Assembly: GCA_001839685.1 (NCBI GenBank)
Contig: MLAK01001025.1
Location: 1-16,684, forward strand
Direction: 5' to 3'
DNA length: 16,684 nucleotides
From: Tritrichomonas foetus
Taxonomy: Eukaryota > Parabasalia > Tritrichomonadida > Tritrichomonadidae
Shown here one piece after another: positions 1-7,895 of this stretch. The notes beneath the pieces were generated by a model that worked only from the letters and a program-made list of their open reading frames with translations, was not told where the DNA came from and did no database searches. A program made the translations under genes and the position numbers. Every line of letters begins with the position of its first letter. The stretch's first letter is position 1.

Positions 1-195
1 TTTTTCATTCGTTGGTTTCATTTCTGGATATTTATAGGGGGTGGTAATGACTCAAACATAATATATAATTGAAAAAGAAAAAAATGTCACACATTTTGTG
101 AAAAAAATAAGTATGGCATTCAAATTTTCACACTTGGATTGTTGAGTTAATGGATTTCAAATATTAATATTCAATATTTGAATAAATATTAATGA
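1..195. other. AT-rich non-coding flank
   Basis: No plausible coding frame, RNA gene or repeat is visible. The stretch is downstream of the broken minus-strand gene that ends at 196 and is mostly A/T runs. Confidence 0.5.
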
Positions 196-979
196 TCACA
201 TGTTGATCGGTTTTAGGCGGTAGACCTTCAACTCCATAAGTAAATCGTATGGTCTTTTGAAGGATGCTTTGTGTGCCAAGTAGATGGTTCTTTCCTGTTC
301 AATACGAAAAGCTTCTGGTAATTTAGCATAATTCATGTATCCAACTCTTTCTATCCTGTTGGAAATTATTTTCTTATCGATTCTCATATCATACATTGCA
401 TAAATGCCTACTGTTCTTTCGAATTCGCTTGACAGCTCACAGACAACTTTCTCAAATTCACCATCAACTTTAACAGTAGATTTGTACGACCATTCGAAAT
501 GAATTTTGGAGTTGAGCTCATTTTCTACTTCAAAATAAAATATAAGTTTAGGGTACTTTTGACGGAGTAAAGCTCCAATATATGTAACAATTTGTGAATT
601 TGCTGTCCAAAAGTAGAAACTTACTTCATTGTAATTTTATCTGATGATAATATTGTCATAACACCAATGAGGAGTTCCCCAATATGTTGTGGTGTTTCTC
701 CATTCTGTAGCAAACATTAGTATCTTTCTATTTTGATGATATCTTCGTATTTCTTCAGGAATGGAGGTACACTGGATCTGTAAACATATCCTCTTTCAAA
801 TCAACAAGTTTGAATTCATCCAATTTTTATTTCATACATTATATATATTTGTGGAATAGGTCCGACTAAGATATTATCGCAATAAGCGCTTTGTAATTGC
901 TGTTGTAATCTTCAATGAAGCTGACAATAACTTCTTTGGGTCCATCATCCTTAATCTTTCTTGTAAAATGATGAGGCAT
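196..979 (-). pseudogene. Decayed Api92-like (DUF1281/YubB-type) gene
   Basis: Read on the minus strand, consecutive frames give pieces of one protein. It starts MPHHFT at 979 and runs to a TAG at 868-866. It resumes in another frame with NILVGPIP, then LDEFKLVDLKEDMF, and resumes again with PEEIRRYHQ and TEWRNTTTYWGTPHW. An in-frame TAA lies at 639-637. After it the frame is open for 146 codons (EVSFYFWTANSQ, LLRQKYPKLIFYFEVENE) to a TGA at 198-196. The start MPxHxT, the IP motif, WGTxxW and FYFxTAxS followed by KYPxLxFxxE are, from memory, the hallmarks of Api92-like proteins. That family occurs in bacteria, phages and mobile DNA and in some protists, so lateral origin is an inference. At least two frame changes plus one internal stop make an intact product unlikely. 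The 146-codon tail is only mildly decayed, which suggests recent loss. Family assignment is by motif only. Confidence 0.6.
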
Positions 980-1296
980 CAGGTGAAAGAAATGATATGA
1001 AATAAAATTTATCATACATTGAAATTTAACTTGATATTCCCTATTGAAATTGAATGAATCTTCAATCTCAAACAAAATACGCCTTTTAGTTGACGAAAAT
1101 TTTGAAAATTGTGAACATTAAAACAAAGTTGACAAAAAATTCCCTTTGTTAACTTTCTTCATTATTGAATATAAGATTTAATAAGATTATAACATGTTCC
1201 ACAATAACCTGTAATCAACGAAAATCTGTGGATCCATTTTATTGGGGACTTGTCAAATTCGTCATTTTTGTTGACAGAAAAAATATCTACATTTGA
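980..1296. other. Intergenic region between divergent units
   Basis: This 317-bp stretch separates the decayed minus-strand gene from the surface-protein gene on the plus strand. The motif GTTGAC followed by A-rich sequence recurs near 1089, 1128 and 1270, and a 12-bp hairpin lies at 1125-1156. A TCATT initiator-like match sits near 1261, about 35 bases before the ATG at 1297, farther than usual. No coding frame is convincing. Confidence 0.4.
1125..1156. repeat. Hairpin, 12-bp stem, 8-base loop
   Basis: AAAGTTGACAAA (1125-1136) pairs with TTTGTTAACTTT (1145-1156). The single mismatch becomes a G-U pair if transcribed on the plus strand. It lies about 140 bases upstream of the surface-protein start. 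Its role is unknown. Confidence 0.5.
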
Positions 1297-2679
1297 ATGG
1301 AAATGTCTCTGAAATCCAAGATGAATACATTTTTTATAAAATCCAAAATGAATACTACAATTTCGTCTTTATTCATATATTGTACTACACATTCACCGCT
1401 GATCTCTTCTTCATCTCTTTCTATTGCAAGTAGTTTTATATTCGAACATTCTCAATCAACTCGCTTGTTTAATACTTTTTTTTCCTCTTTCATGAAAAGA
1501 CCAAAGTTATATTTCTACCAAAATAAGTTTTCATATTTATTATCAAACGCAATATATATTTCTTCCCTTATCTTTAAAAACAATACATATTTTGTTCCTC
1601 AAAAAATGGTTGATACTCCACCGCTACACATAATAGGTTGTGTTTTTTATTGTATAAATTCCTATGAATCTGATGGTGGAGGAATTAGTATTGATCTCTC
1701 ATCATCATCAATTGCCAATTGTGATTTCAAGATGACTGACTCTGGTTTCTATAAGTGCTCTTCTAGTCATAGATGTGGCGCGGCTGATATTATTTCTCCT
1801 AATTCATTGTTGTCTGGAAATTGCTTTTCGAATTGTTATTCGGATTCAATTCAATCACTATCACTTAAAGCAAGCATTGGTGAAAGTTTATTTGCCATGA
1901 ACTTCACTTCAATATTTAGTTGTGCACCATCAAGATCAGATGGTAATCAATATTCTCTTCATATACAATCTATCTCACAGTATTCTGGAATCAACAATTT
2001 TAATTCAAGTCATTGCTGTTTGCGTAAAGATACAGCAGGGATTGGATTCATGTATGCACCTATGGTAAAGATGCAATATGTTGAATTTGCATCATCTATA
2101 TCACAGAGTTTAATTACCAATGTTGGAGCAAATAATTCTACATTTTGTAAAATGATAGTATATAATAATACTGTCATAGGAGATGTTGTAGGAACTCTTA
2201 TTGATGTGGCAATAGGAACTCTTGATGTGACAGATTCAATATTCATAGCAAACAACAAATTATCATTCCAAGCAAAATTTTGGGCAGAGTTGACACTACA
2301 TAATTGCTATTTCTCTAATGAAATAGAAGAGTTTGGAATGGATGGAAAACTAATTACTTTAAATAATCATGTTGATGAAAATATCAAAACCACTCATTTG
2401 GAAATTCTTGAAACTCATCAATGTTGGGATGGCTTTAAACACGAAACGCTTAATCGTTTCGAGAAAATTTCATTGAGATATCTAACAACAGTAACATATG
2501 GACTAAGTTTTATTGGTGTAGTTATCTTGTTTATGCTTCTTAAACGAATATATTTCTTTGGTCTTAAAAGGAGAAAGTTAAGACGCCTTGAGCTTGAAGA
2601 GATTGAGCAAAATACTCGATTTTCCAGAAAGTCATTGCACATTAATGGAGATAATGATATTGATTATGATATTGTGTAA
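1297..2679 (+). CDS. Pmp-like beta-helix type I surface protein
   Basis: The 460-residue product has a long Ser/Asn/Cys-rich ectodomain, one membrane segment (about 397-415), a basic stop-transfer patch (KRRKLRR, 424-430) and a 30-residue tail ending in acidic residues. The ectodomain repeats short units such as GCVFYC, DGGGISI, NCDF, GFYKCSS and CGAADI, with many NxS/T sequons. This pattern resembles the right-handed beta-helix, polymorphic-membrane-protein-like family that is expanded in trichomonads; that assignment is from pattern memory. The first 70 residues are odd: there is no clear signal peptide, and a KSKMNT duplication comes from a 27-bp direct offset (1312-1328 and 1339-1355), giving four in-frame ATGs. 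Translation may begin at 1297, 1303, 1321 or 1348; I list the longest. A TAAA signal overlaps the stop. A surface adhesion or antigen role is inference. Confidence 0.65.
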   Translation: MEMSLKSKMNTFFIKSKMNTTISSLFIYCTTHSPLISSSSLSIASSFIFEHSQSTRLFNTFFSSFMKRPKLYFYQNKFSYLLSNAIYISSLIFKNNTYFVPQKMVDTPPLHIIGCVFYCINSYESDGGGISIDLSSSSIANCDFKMTDSGFYKCSSSHRCGAADIISPNSLLSGNCFSNCYSDSIQSLSLKASIGESLFAMNFTSIFSCAPSRSDGNQYSLHIQSISQYSGINNFNSSHCCLRKDTAGIGFMYAPMVKMQYVEFASSISQSLITNVGANNSTFCKMIVYNNTVIGDVVGTLIDVAIGTLDVTDSIFIANNKLSFQAKFWAELTLHNCYFSNEIEEFGMDGKLITLNNHVDENIKTTHLEILETHQCWDGFKHETLNRFEKISLRYLTTVTYGLSFIGVVILFMLLKRIYFFGLKRRKLRRLELEEIEQNTRFSRKSLHINGDNDIDYDIV

Positions 2680-2680
2680 A
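2677..2680 (+). terminator. TAAA poly(A) signal overlapping stop
   Basis: The stop codon TAA is followed by A. In Trichomonas the UAAA tetranucleotide, often formed by the stop codon itself, serves as the polyadenylation signal. A second copy (AATAAAG) lies about 12 bases downstream. Confidence 0.5.
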
Positions 2681-2788
2681 ATATGAAAAATAAAGTTAGT
2701 TATATGCAAATCATCTTTCTATAGTAATTACTTTTAATATGCTCAAATACAGAATATAAAATCAATTACATCATTTCGGAAGATTCAT

Positions 2789-3005
2789 AATAAATGACAA
2801 ACATGATACAGAACAAATATGATAAAGACCAGCTATGATAAAGAACAGATATGATAAAGAACAATATGATAAAGAACAATATGATAAAGAACAATATGAT
2901 AAAGAACAATATGATAAAGAACAATATGATAAAGACCAGATATGATAAAGAACAATATGATAAAGAACAATATAATAAATGACAAACATGATAAAGAACA
3001 GATAT
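2789..3005. repeat. Minisatellite, 14 units of 15-16 bp
   Basis: Units of GATAAAGAACAATAT (15 bp) and 16-bp variants such as GATAAAGACCAGATAT run head to tail. The variant AATAAATGACAAACAT occurs at 2789-2804 and again at 2974-2989, bracketing most of the array; one more standard unit (2990-3005) follows. Five identical 15-bp units (2853-2927) form the core, showing recent slippage or unequal exchange. The array lies between the 3' ends of two convergent genes. One minus frame stays open across it as a CSLSY pentapeptide repeat, which follows from the unit length and is not evidence of coding. Confidence 0.9.
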
Positions 3006-3289
3006 AATTTATAGTTCTAACATGTTCAAGTGAAAGGAAATTTGTTTGATCTGGTTAGTTAAGAGAGACGATAATGTATTTAGGTGATCTTTGGTGATGT
3101 AATTGGCACATCTGCAGATATTTGTCCTGTTCGTTTCTTTTATGCAGCCGAAAACCTAATTGGAATAAAAAATGTGAATAAAACTCGATTTAATCATAGT
3201 TTTCTGGCTATAAAAATAGAAATAAACGAGATTTCTTTTGAGTAATCATATTTTTTTAGTAATAAGTACAACACTGATCTCTTTGGTGA
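3006..3289. other. Intergenic, no feature seen
   Basis: This lies between the minisatellite and the 3' end of the MRH gene. It has short AT tracts and no coding frame or clear structure. Confidence 0.4.
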
Positions 3290-3931
3290 TCATTTAAGTA
3301 ATGAATAAGAATTAGAAAAAGACTTTTCTTGGAAACAATCTATTGTGGTCAGGTTTTCATCAGTTACACCTGGAAATCCACAAGCAAGGGGCGTGTGGAA
3401 ACGAGCAAGATAAGTACAAAATGCAGGCTCACTTATTGATGTGACGTTTCCATCACTATCAAGAGACATGTCGCAGATATATTCAATGCGAGATGTTCTC
3501 GGCTTCTTGTTGATCACACAAATGTCACCGCCTGTCCAATTTGCGCCAAATCCTCGATGAATTTTATCGAATGTCTGATTTGTATCAATGCCAAGATTGA
3601 AGATGTCAATACGCGTAACGTTATTTTCTGCATATCTAAATTGGGTGAGCGACTTAAAAGGGCAAAATCTGAAAAACCAATAATTCGTATGAGTATATTC
3701 AAAGCAGCTTCCAGACAAGGATGCTTTTAAATATTCTTCTGGCGTAGAGTCTGTATGTGGCGTTTGATTAGAGCGTTGGAAACACCTGTAAACGATATTA
3801 CCGAGATTTTGAGTAAAATTGGAATCATAAATCTTTGGGTCGAAATTGGTGGGGATTTTGGTATAAAATTTTGTTCGATAGTTAGGTAATTCTTCTGAGG
3901 CAATTAAGCCAACAAAATATAAAAAGAGCAT
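3290..3931 (-). CDS. Secreted MRH-domain lectin (OS-9/GIIb-like)
   Basis: The 213-residue product starts with a short hydrophobic leader (MLFLYFVGLIA) and then a mannose-6-phosphate-receptor-homology domain over about residues 70-186. The sugar-contacting set is in place: Q97 (SLTQF), R145 (KPR), E168 (SEP) and Y174 (FCTY). The paired cysteines are C76/C90, C138, C153, C172 and C184. YWFF before FCPF recalls the aromatic pair of OS-9/Yos9. MRH proteins bind trimmed N-glycans in the ER for degradation (OS-9, XTP3-B) or guide glucosidase II (beta subunit). No glucosidase-II beta G domain and no HDEL-type tail is seen, so this is an MRH-only form much shorter than OS-9. Seven NxT sequons are present. 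The start is set by an in-frame upstream stop and a TCATT initiator at 3951-3955. Which family branch it belongs to is open. Confidence 0.8.
   Translation of the reverse strand: MLFLYFVGLIASEELPNYRTKFYTKIPTNFDPKIYDSNFTQNLGNIVYRCFQRSNQTPHTDSTPEEYLKASLSGSCFEYTHTNYWFFRFCPFKSLTQFRYAENNVTRIDIFNLGIDTNQTFDKIHRGFGANWTGGDICVINKKPRTSRIEYICDMSLDSDGNVTSISEPAFCTYLARFHTPLACGFPGVTDENLTTIDCFQEKSFSNSYSLLK
3293..3296 (-). terminator. TAAA next to stop codon
   Basis: On the minus strand the last codons read CTT AAA TGA, so TAAA ends just before the stop. It fits the trichomonad UAAA poly(A) signal. Confidence 0.35.
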
Positions 3932-4230
3932 TGCTTCAATATTTGGTCGGAATGATAGAATTTCGCTTCAAAAATCATATCACATTTCATTTATTCAGTT
4001 TTTGTGAACAATTTCTTCCATTGACCGAAAAAAGATGCAAAAAGTTGAATATATAAATATGTGATGATTTTCTGATACTTCGTTGACTTTTTCTTAGATC
4101 ACGATCAAAATTGCCAAAGACAAACAGTTAATAGTTTTATGACCTTTGATTTGACCAATTTTCTTGTACGATTAACATTCAAAAAGTTATATATTCTTGT
4201 TTCAATCATCTCAATTAATTATTCTTCATC
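3932..4230. promoter_or_regulatory. Divergent promoter region, MRH gene / Rab6-like
   Basis: These 299 bases separate two divergent starts and must hold both promoters. The MRH side has a clear TCATT. The Rab side has only imperfect initiator-like matches (TCATC, TCAAT) within 30 bases of the ATG. Confidence 0.4.
3951..3955 (-). promoter_or_regulatory. Initiator (Inr) TCATT
   Basis: On the minus strand TCATT matches the Trichomonas Inr consensus TCA(+1)YW. The predicted +1 A (3953) lies 22 bases before the ATG of the MRH gene, which fits very short 5' leaders. Confidence 0.45.
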
Positions 4231-4800
4231 ATGACCACCAAGTGTAAAGTTGTTTTCCTCGGTGCTGCTGGTACAGGAAAAACATCGCTTATTAACCGCT
4301 TCATGCTAAACAGCTTCGACAAAGATTATTCGACAACAGTTGGAATAGATTTTCTCACAAAACCAATTCAAGTCCAAGATCAAACAGTAAACCTACAGAT
4401 TTGGGATACAGCTGGACAAGAGCGCTTTAAGTCTTTAGTCCCATCTTACATCCGAGGATCCGATATCGCTGTTCTTGTATACGACGTTTCTGACCCTCGC
4501 ACATTTGATGAAGCCATCGAGTGGCATAAGACAGTTCTCAGCGAACGAGGAAATGACGCAGTATGCATATTAGTTGGAAATAAAAACGATCTCGAAAATC
4601 AAGTCAAACAAGAAAAAGTTTTAGAATTCGCACAGCCAAAATCTATTGCAACAGCAGAGACATCCGCAAAAACCGGCCAGAATGTGAGTCATCTGTTCAA
4701 GCTCATTAGTGAAGCTGCTCCAGGAATTGTCAAGCAAAAAGAGATTGTTATTGCACAACCTGAAGAGAACATTGAACAAGAGAATAAGTGTAATTGTTAA
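4231..4800 (+). CDS. Rab6-like small GTPase
   Basis: The 189-residue product has all Rab guanine-nucleotide motifs: P-loop GAAGTGKTS (11-19), switch I TTVGIDF (35-41), WDTAGQE (58-64, catalytic Q63), GNKND (116-120) and ETSAK (143-147). It ends CNC, a CXC double geranylgeranylation motif. CKVVFLG at the start, GIDFLTK and SLVPSYIRGS in switch II closely follow Rab6, whose counterpart is SLIPSYIRDS. Rab6 acts at the Golgi in retrograde and intra-Golgi traffic. The P-loop AAGTGK differs from the usual EQSVGK. The gene is compact, intronless and divergently paired with the MRH gene. The Rab class is confident from the motifs; the Golgi role is inferred from the subfamily match. Confidence 0.93.
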   Translation: MTTKCKVVFLGAAGTGKTSLINRFMLNSFDKDYSTTVGIDFLTKPIQVQDQTVNLQIWDTAGQERFKSLVPSYIRGSDIAVLVYDVSDPRTFDEAIEWHKTVLSERGNDAVCILVGNKNDLENQVKQEKVLEFAQPKSIATAETSAKTGQNVSHLFKLISEAAPGIVKQKEIVIAQPEENIEQENKCNC

Positions 4801-5097
4801 TTAATTTATCCAATTTTTTTTTCTTTTGGATTTCCAAAAATCAGCAATTTTATTTTTTTATTTTGATCTTTTTCGATGATTGTTTTTCTTTCCCTGCTGT
4901 TATTTATAAATAATAAAAGGATACTTCTAATTACATTTTCTTGTCTTTTTTCTTCTTCTTATTTATTTGATTGATTCTCATCTTTCTTCTGTTTATCTTT
5001 CATTATCATTTTTATCTTATTTCTAATGACATGTTAACTGAAATATAATAATATAACCATGATTTTGTGAATTTTTGAATAGGTGACCAAACTTCAA
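4801..5097. other. Pyrimidine-rich intergenic region
   Basis: This region separates two co-directional genes. It is dominated by T/C-rich runs (about 4930-5035), with an AT palindromic patch TTATTTATAAATAA near 4901. A short ATG reading frame at 5059 stops after three codons. No clear initiator lies within 25 bases of the downstream ATG. Confidence 0.4.
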
Positions 5098-6144
5098 ATG
5101 CGTAAATTCGATCTTTTCCCAAAAGTTTCAGACGAAAATTTTGATGTACGTACAAAAACTGGAGGTATTATATCAATATGTACCTTTATTTTCATGTTAA
5201 TTATTGTTGCTGTCGAATCAAGCTCAAATCAGAAGACTCAAATTAAGCAACGAGCTGTTCTTGAAGACTACAAATCAGAAAAACCAGCACCGTTGCCAGT
5301 TTACTTCAATATAACAGTTGCTTATCCATGCCATCTCCTTCACCTTACCGTTCAAGATGTGACTGGAAATCATCAAATGAATTTCGGCAAAAAAATCACA
5401 CGCCAGCGACTAGACAGACACCTCAAACCAATTTCGCCACCTGTTAGTGATGATGACCCAAAAAGCATATTTTCATCATGCGGCGGTTGCCTTGGAAGCA
5501 ATTATTCAAAATGCTGCCTTACTTGTTTTGATGTAGCTTCCTCATTTATACTGCAAAACCAAATGGTTCCAAATTTGGATAACGTTGAGCAATGCGTTCG
5601 TGACAGGAAAGCTGTTGAAGACATGGAAACATGCAGAATATGGGGCCGCATAACCACATCATTTTCAAATGGTGAAATACAGATTAGTGCGGGTGGTGAA
5701 ATTCCAATGCCTGTTCACTATAAGCATGATTTGACATATTTCGGTGAAAATGTCAATTTAACTCATTGGATTTCAACTGTCAGATTTGGAGAGGATTTTG
5801 AAGGACTTAGAAACCCATTGGATGATAGTAGGTGGATGCAAAGGGCTCGTGGATTCTTTTTCTATCGTTATACAGTCAACCTTGTCAAAACTTACACAGA
5901 AAAGAATTTTGGTTATCAATATTCTGCTTACTTTAACCAATATCATATCGAAAAAACTGTTTCTAGGCGACATCCTGCAATTGCTATAAAATTTGATACT
6001 GCTCCAATTGCTGTTCAACTAACTGTTGAAAAAAAGTCATTTCTTACATTTTTAACAAGCTTGTTTGCAATTATTGGAGGAGGATTTACAATTGGCGGGC
6101 TGATTGACTCTTTCCTATTTTCTATTCACTCACACAAAGACTAA
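5098..6144 (+). CDS. ERGIC3: ERGIC3/Erv46-type ER-Golgi cargo receptor
   Basis: The 348-residue product matches the Erv46/ERGIC3 family end to end. It has an N-terminal MRKFDLFPK block (family: FDxYPK), a membrane segment at about 24-38, and a long lumenal domain. That domain holds the family's cysteine cluster CGGCLG...KCCLTC (C128, C131, C139, C140, C143), then QCVR and FGEDFEGLRNPLD (family: FGEDYPGIVNPLD). A second membrane segment lies at about 318-337, within IIGGGFTIGGLIDS. Erv46 pairs with Erv41 in COPII/COPI vesicles and retrieves escaped ER residents. The cytosolic tail is only about ten residues (ending SHKD), shorter than in animals and yeast, so sorting signals may be reduced. 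I chose ATG 5098; a GTG at 5083 in frame adds five residues but is not a eukaryotic start. Confidence 0.92.
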   Translation: MRKFDLFPKVSDENFDVRTKTGGIISICTFIFMLIIVAVESSSNQKTQIKQRAVLEDYKSEKPAPLPVYFNITVAYPCHLLHLTVQDVTGNHQMNFGKKITRQRLDRHLKPISPPVSDDDPKSIFSSCGGCLGSNYSKCCLTCFDVASSFILQNQMVPNLDNVEQCVRDRKAVEDMETCRIWGRITTSFSNGEIQISAGGEIPMPVHYKHDLTYFGENVNLTHWISTVRFGEDFEGLRNPLDDSRWMQRARGFFFYRYTVNLVKTYTEKNFGYQYSAYFNQYHIEKTVSRRHPAIAIKFDTAPIAVQLTVEKKSFLTFLTSLFAIIGGGFTIGGLIDSFLFSIHSHKD

Positions 6145-6710
6145 CTTCACTTCAAAGATTCAAATAAGCTCTCTGAAAATATTTATTCTAATGAAAATTT
6201 GATTTGAATTTTCTAGAAGCTAGAACAATTTGTCTAAATATATTTTATTCTATTCCATTGTAACATTCTGTCTTTTTAATCTAATTAGTAAGCTTATATA
6301 AAAATATTTAAATTGGTCTCATAGTGATGCTATAATACTCCAATAAATAATTTTTTTGTTTGGTAGTGAATTCATCCCGAATCATAGCTTATCATTTATA
6401 TCGATTAAGAAGAATCATATTGATTAAAAATGTATTGTGATCAATCATATTATAATTTTCAATGTTATTTAAAAGAAGGATTCATTATATAGGAGAATAG
6501 GGACCATAATTGATTGGCATATTTTATAAATAAAGTGATGAATTTTTTTCACAACATAAAAAATGAAATCAAAATTTCCCATTTTGAAAGATTTGGCTTA
6601 TCCACTTCTGTTTCTTTCATGATTCATTTTTTAGAAAGTGATAATGAAAAAATTGTTCACAAAAAATCAAAATAAAAGAATATCATATGAATATATTTAA
6701 TAAATAACAA
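6145..6710. other. Intergenic between convergent genes
   Basis: These 566 AT-rich bases lie between the ends of the ERGIC3-like gene and the small minus-strand gene. Short copies of AATCATA recur near 6381, 6412 and 6444. No coding frame, RNA gene or tandem array is visible. Confidence 0.45.
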
Positions 6711-6947
6711 TTATGTGAAGCGAAAAGAGAAGGGTCTCGAAACTTTAATGTTTGCAGATTTCTGGGGAACATCAAAGTATGATCTAACTATTTCATCGAG
6801 CTGAGTTGTTGGAATAAATTGTGTTGATCTTTCATTAAACCATTGAAAAATCATTGGCAAAACTATTTCTTTATTGTCTGACTGCGGGTAAAATCGGCGG
6901 ACTGCTTCTAAAAGAATTATTTGATTTTCAACATCGAGAGCATCCAT
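6711..6947 (-). CDS. Small conserved-looking protein, Eaf7/MRGBP-like?
   Basis: The 78-residue product has no signal or membrane segment. It reads ENQIILLEAVRRFYP, then KEIVLPMIFQWFNE, TTQLDEIVRSYFDVP and a basic Phe-rich end (SRPFSFRF). The order of a leading acidic helix with a ILLEAV core, a P-x-x-x-N/K turn, a helix with bulky hydrophobics, and a last W...Y helix recalls the Eaf7/MRGBP subunit of NuA4 histone acetyltransferase. The similarity is weak, and the usual HF-M and W-x-x-L-x-x-x-Y positions are only loosely met. It is divergently paired with the SNARE gene over a 190-bp region, as real genes here are, and its codon use and length look coding. Treat the product as unknown; the Eaf7 idea is a guess. 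Confidence 0.55.
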   Translation of the reverse strand: MDALDVENQIILLEAVRRFYPQSDNKEIVLPMIFQWFNERSTQFIPTTQLDEIVRSYFDVPQKSANIKVSRPFSFRFT

Positions 6948-7137
6948 ATTAATTAGCTGTTTAGATTAACATTAACTCGCTAAAAATTTCAAGGGGTAAA
7001 CTGACAGTTTCACTGACTGAATATCCTTTCAAGTATTGTTTCAATTTAAATGGAAATATATCTTCACAAAAAGCTGAATGTTTGATTTTTAATTTGGTCG
7101 ATTCTCAGGAAACCAAAATTTTCCAGATTTCCCTCTC
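6948..7137. promoter_or_regulatory. Divergent promoter region
   Basis: This is a 190-bp shared upstream region for the small minus-strand gene and the SNARE gene. TTCACAAA at about 7064 matches TCAYW but is some 70 bases from the SNARE ATG. Two tiny upstream reading frames (ATG near 7050 and 7080) end quickly. Confidence 0.35.
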
Positions 7138-7470
7138 ATGTCAGCATTTAGAAGTAAGAACAACTTGGGAGGCTCCCCTTATTTAGACAACAGAACAGAT
7201 ATTCTCATTAAAGAATCACAATCGCTTCGAAATTCTTCTCAAATGGTTGACGACGCAATTGAAACAGGAATTGCCGTAAACGAACGACTATTCAATCAAA
7301 TGAGTACGATGAGTAATTCCAATCAAACATTTCAGGCAGTTATCGGAAAAATTCCTTATATTGGTGATTTGACAAATAAAATTCAAGTTAAAAGGAAACG
7401 TGACAGAATGATACTTGGAAGCTTAATTGGATTTTTAATGTTTTTCTGTGTTTGGTATCTTTTTGGATAA
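7138..7470 (+). CDS. Short Golgi Qb-SNARE, GS28/Gos1 type
   Basis: The 110-residue product is a tail-anchored SNARE. A heptad-patterned SNARE motif covers about residues 30-85. The C-terminal block IPYIGDLTNKIQVKRKRD, followed directly by MILGSLIGF, matches GS28 (FPAVNSLIQRI-LRKRRD-LILGGVIG) almost position for position, and the membrane anchor is at about 92-109. A gap-free alignment places the zero-layer glutamine at Q54 (LFNQMS). GS28/Gos1 drives intra-Golgi and ER-Golgi fusion with syntaxin-5-type partners. Family members are about 220-250 residues, with an N-terminal helical domain absent here. No in-frame upstream exon or splice signal is visible, so the short form looks genuine. The GS28 subtype rests on the C-terminal half. 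Confidence 0.85.
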   Translation: MSAFRSKNNLGGSPYLDNRTDILIKESQSLRNSSQMVDDAIETGIAVNERLFNQMSTMSNSNQTFQAVIGKIPYIGDLTNKIQVKRKRDRMILGSLIGFLMFFCVWYLFG

Positions 7471-7564
7471 CTTTTTTAATCTAAAAGGAAATAATATTTT
7501 TTTATTTTTTCATTTCTTATATTTTGCGTAACTATAATGTTAAACAAAGGATTTCTGGTGCTGC

Positions 7565-7613
7565 CTACCTCTGCGTTACTTGGAAAAAGATTGCCGCCAA
7601 GTTTGGTCAATTC
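7565..7613 (+). repeat. Diverged repeat, copy A
   Basis: It matches 7811-7859 at 40 of 49 positions without gaps, with the identical core TTACTTGGAAAAAGATT. Most differences are transitions, which suggests old duplicates or members of a dispersed family. Confidence 0.75.
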
Positions 7614-7810
7614 TAAATTTTCGAATTACGAAAGGTGACTTAGGAGTTCTGGTATAAAATTCAGAGATATATGATGCTAATTATGGATATTAAGCAGAAA
7701 AGTGAAGTGGGAAATTTAGAAGCGATGAAATTCATATCGAATGAATAACGATTTTTCTCTTCTGAAAAATCAAATTGGTAACATTTAATAGTTAAATCAT
7801 ACTTTGGTGT

Positions 7811-7859
7811 ATGCCTCTGCATTACTTGGAAAAAGATTACTACCGAGTTTGGATAATTC
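7811..7859 (+). repeat. Diverged repeat, copy B
   Basis: This is the partner of copy A, 246 bases downstream. Its left end (7809-7825, GTATGCCTCTGCATTAC) also pairs at 15 of 17 bases with an inverted copy at 7896-7912. Confidence 0.75.
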
Positions 7860-7895
7860 AAAAATGAATTAGATTTTCTGGCTTAGTTTTTGATT

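Noticed and set aside
2771..2989. Minus-strand frame of CSLSY repeats
   Set aside because: It is the translation of a 15-bp minisatellite, which is open in that frame by unit length alone.
2789..3005. CRISPR-like array
   Set aside because: The units are contiguous with no spacers; it is a tandem minisatellite in a eukaryote.
5083..5097. GTG start adding five residues to the ERGIC3 homologue
   Set aside because: It is not a eukaryotic start. ATG 5098 begins right at the family's conserved FDxxPK block. An intron ending AATAG before it lacks a donor.
7577..7605. Myb-like reading (TWKKIAAKFG) in repeat copy A
   Set aside because: Too short, not conserved in copy B, and with no flanking open frame.
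7661..7861. Minus-strand frame of 66 codons
   Set aside because: It begins at TTG and crosses a repeat copy; no recognisable protein.
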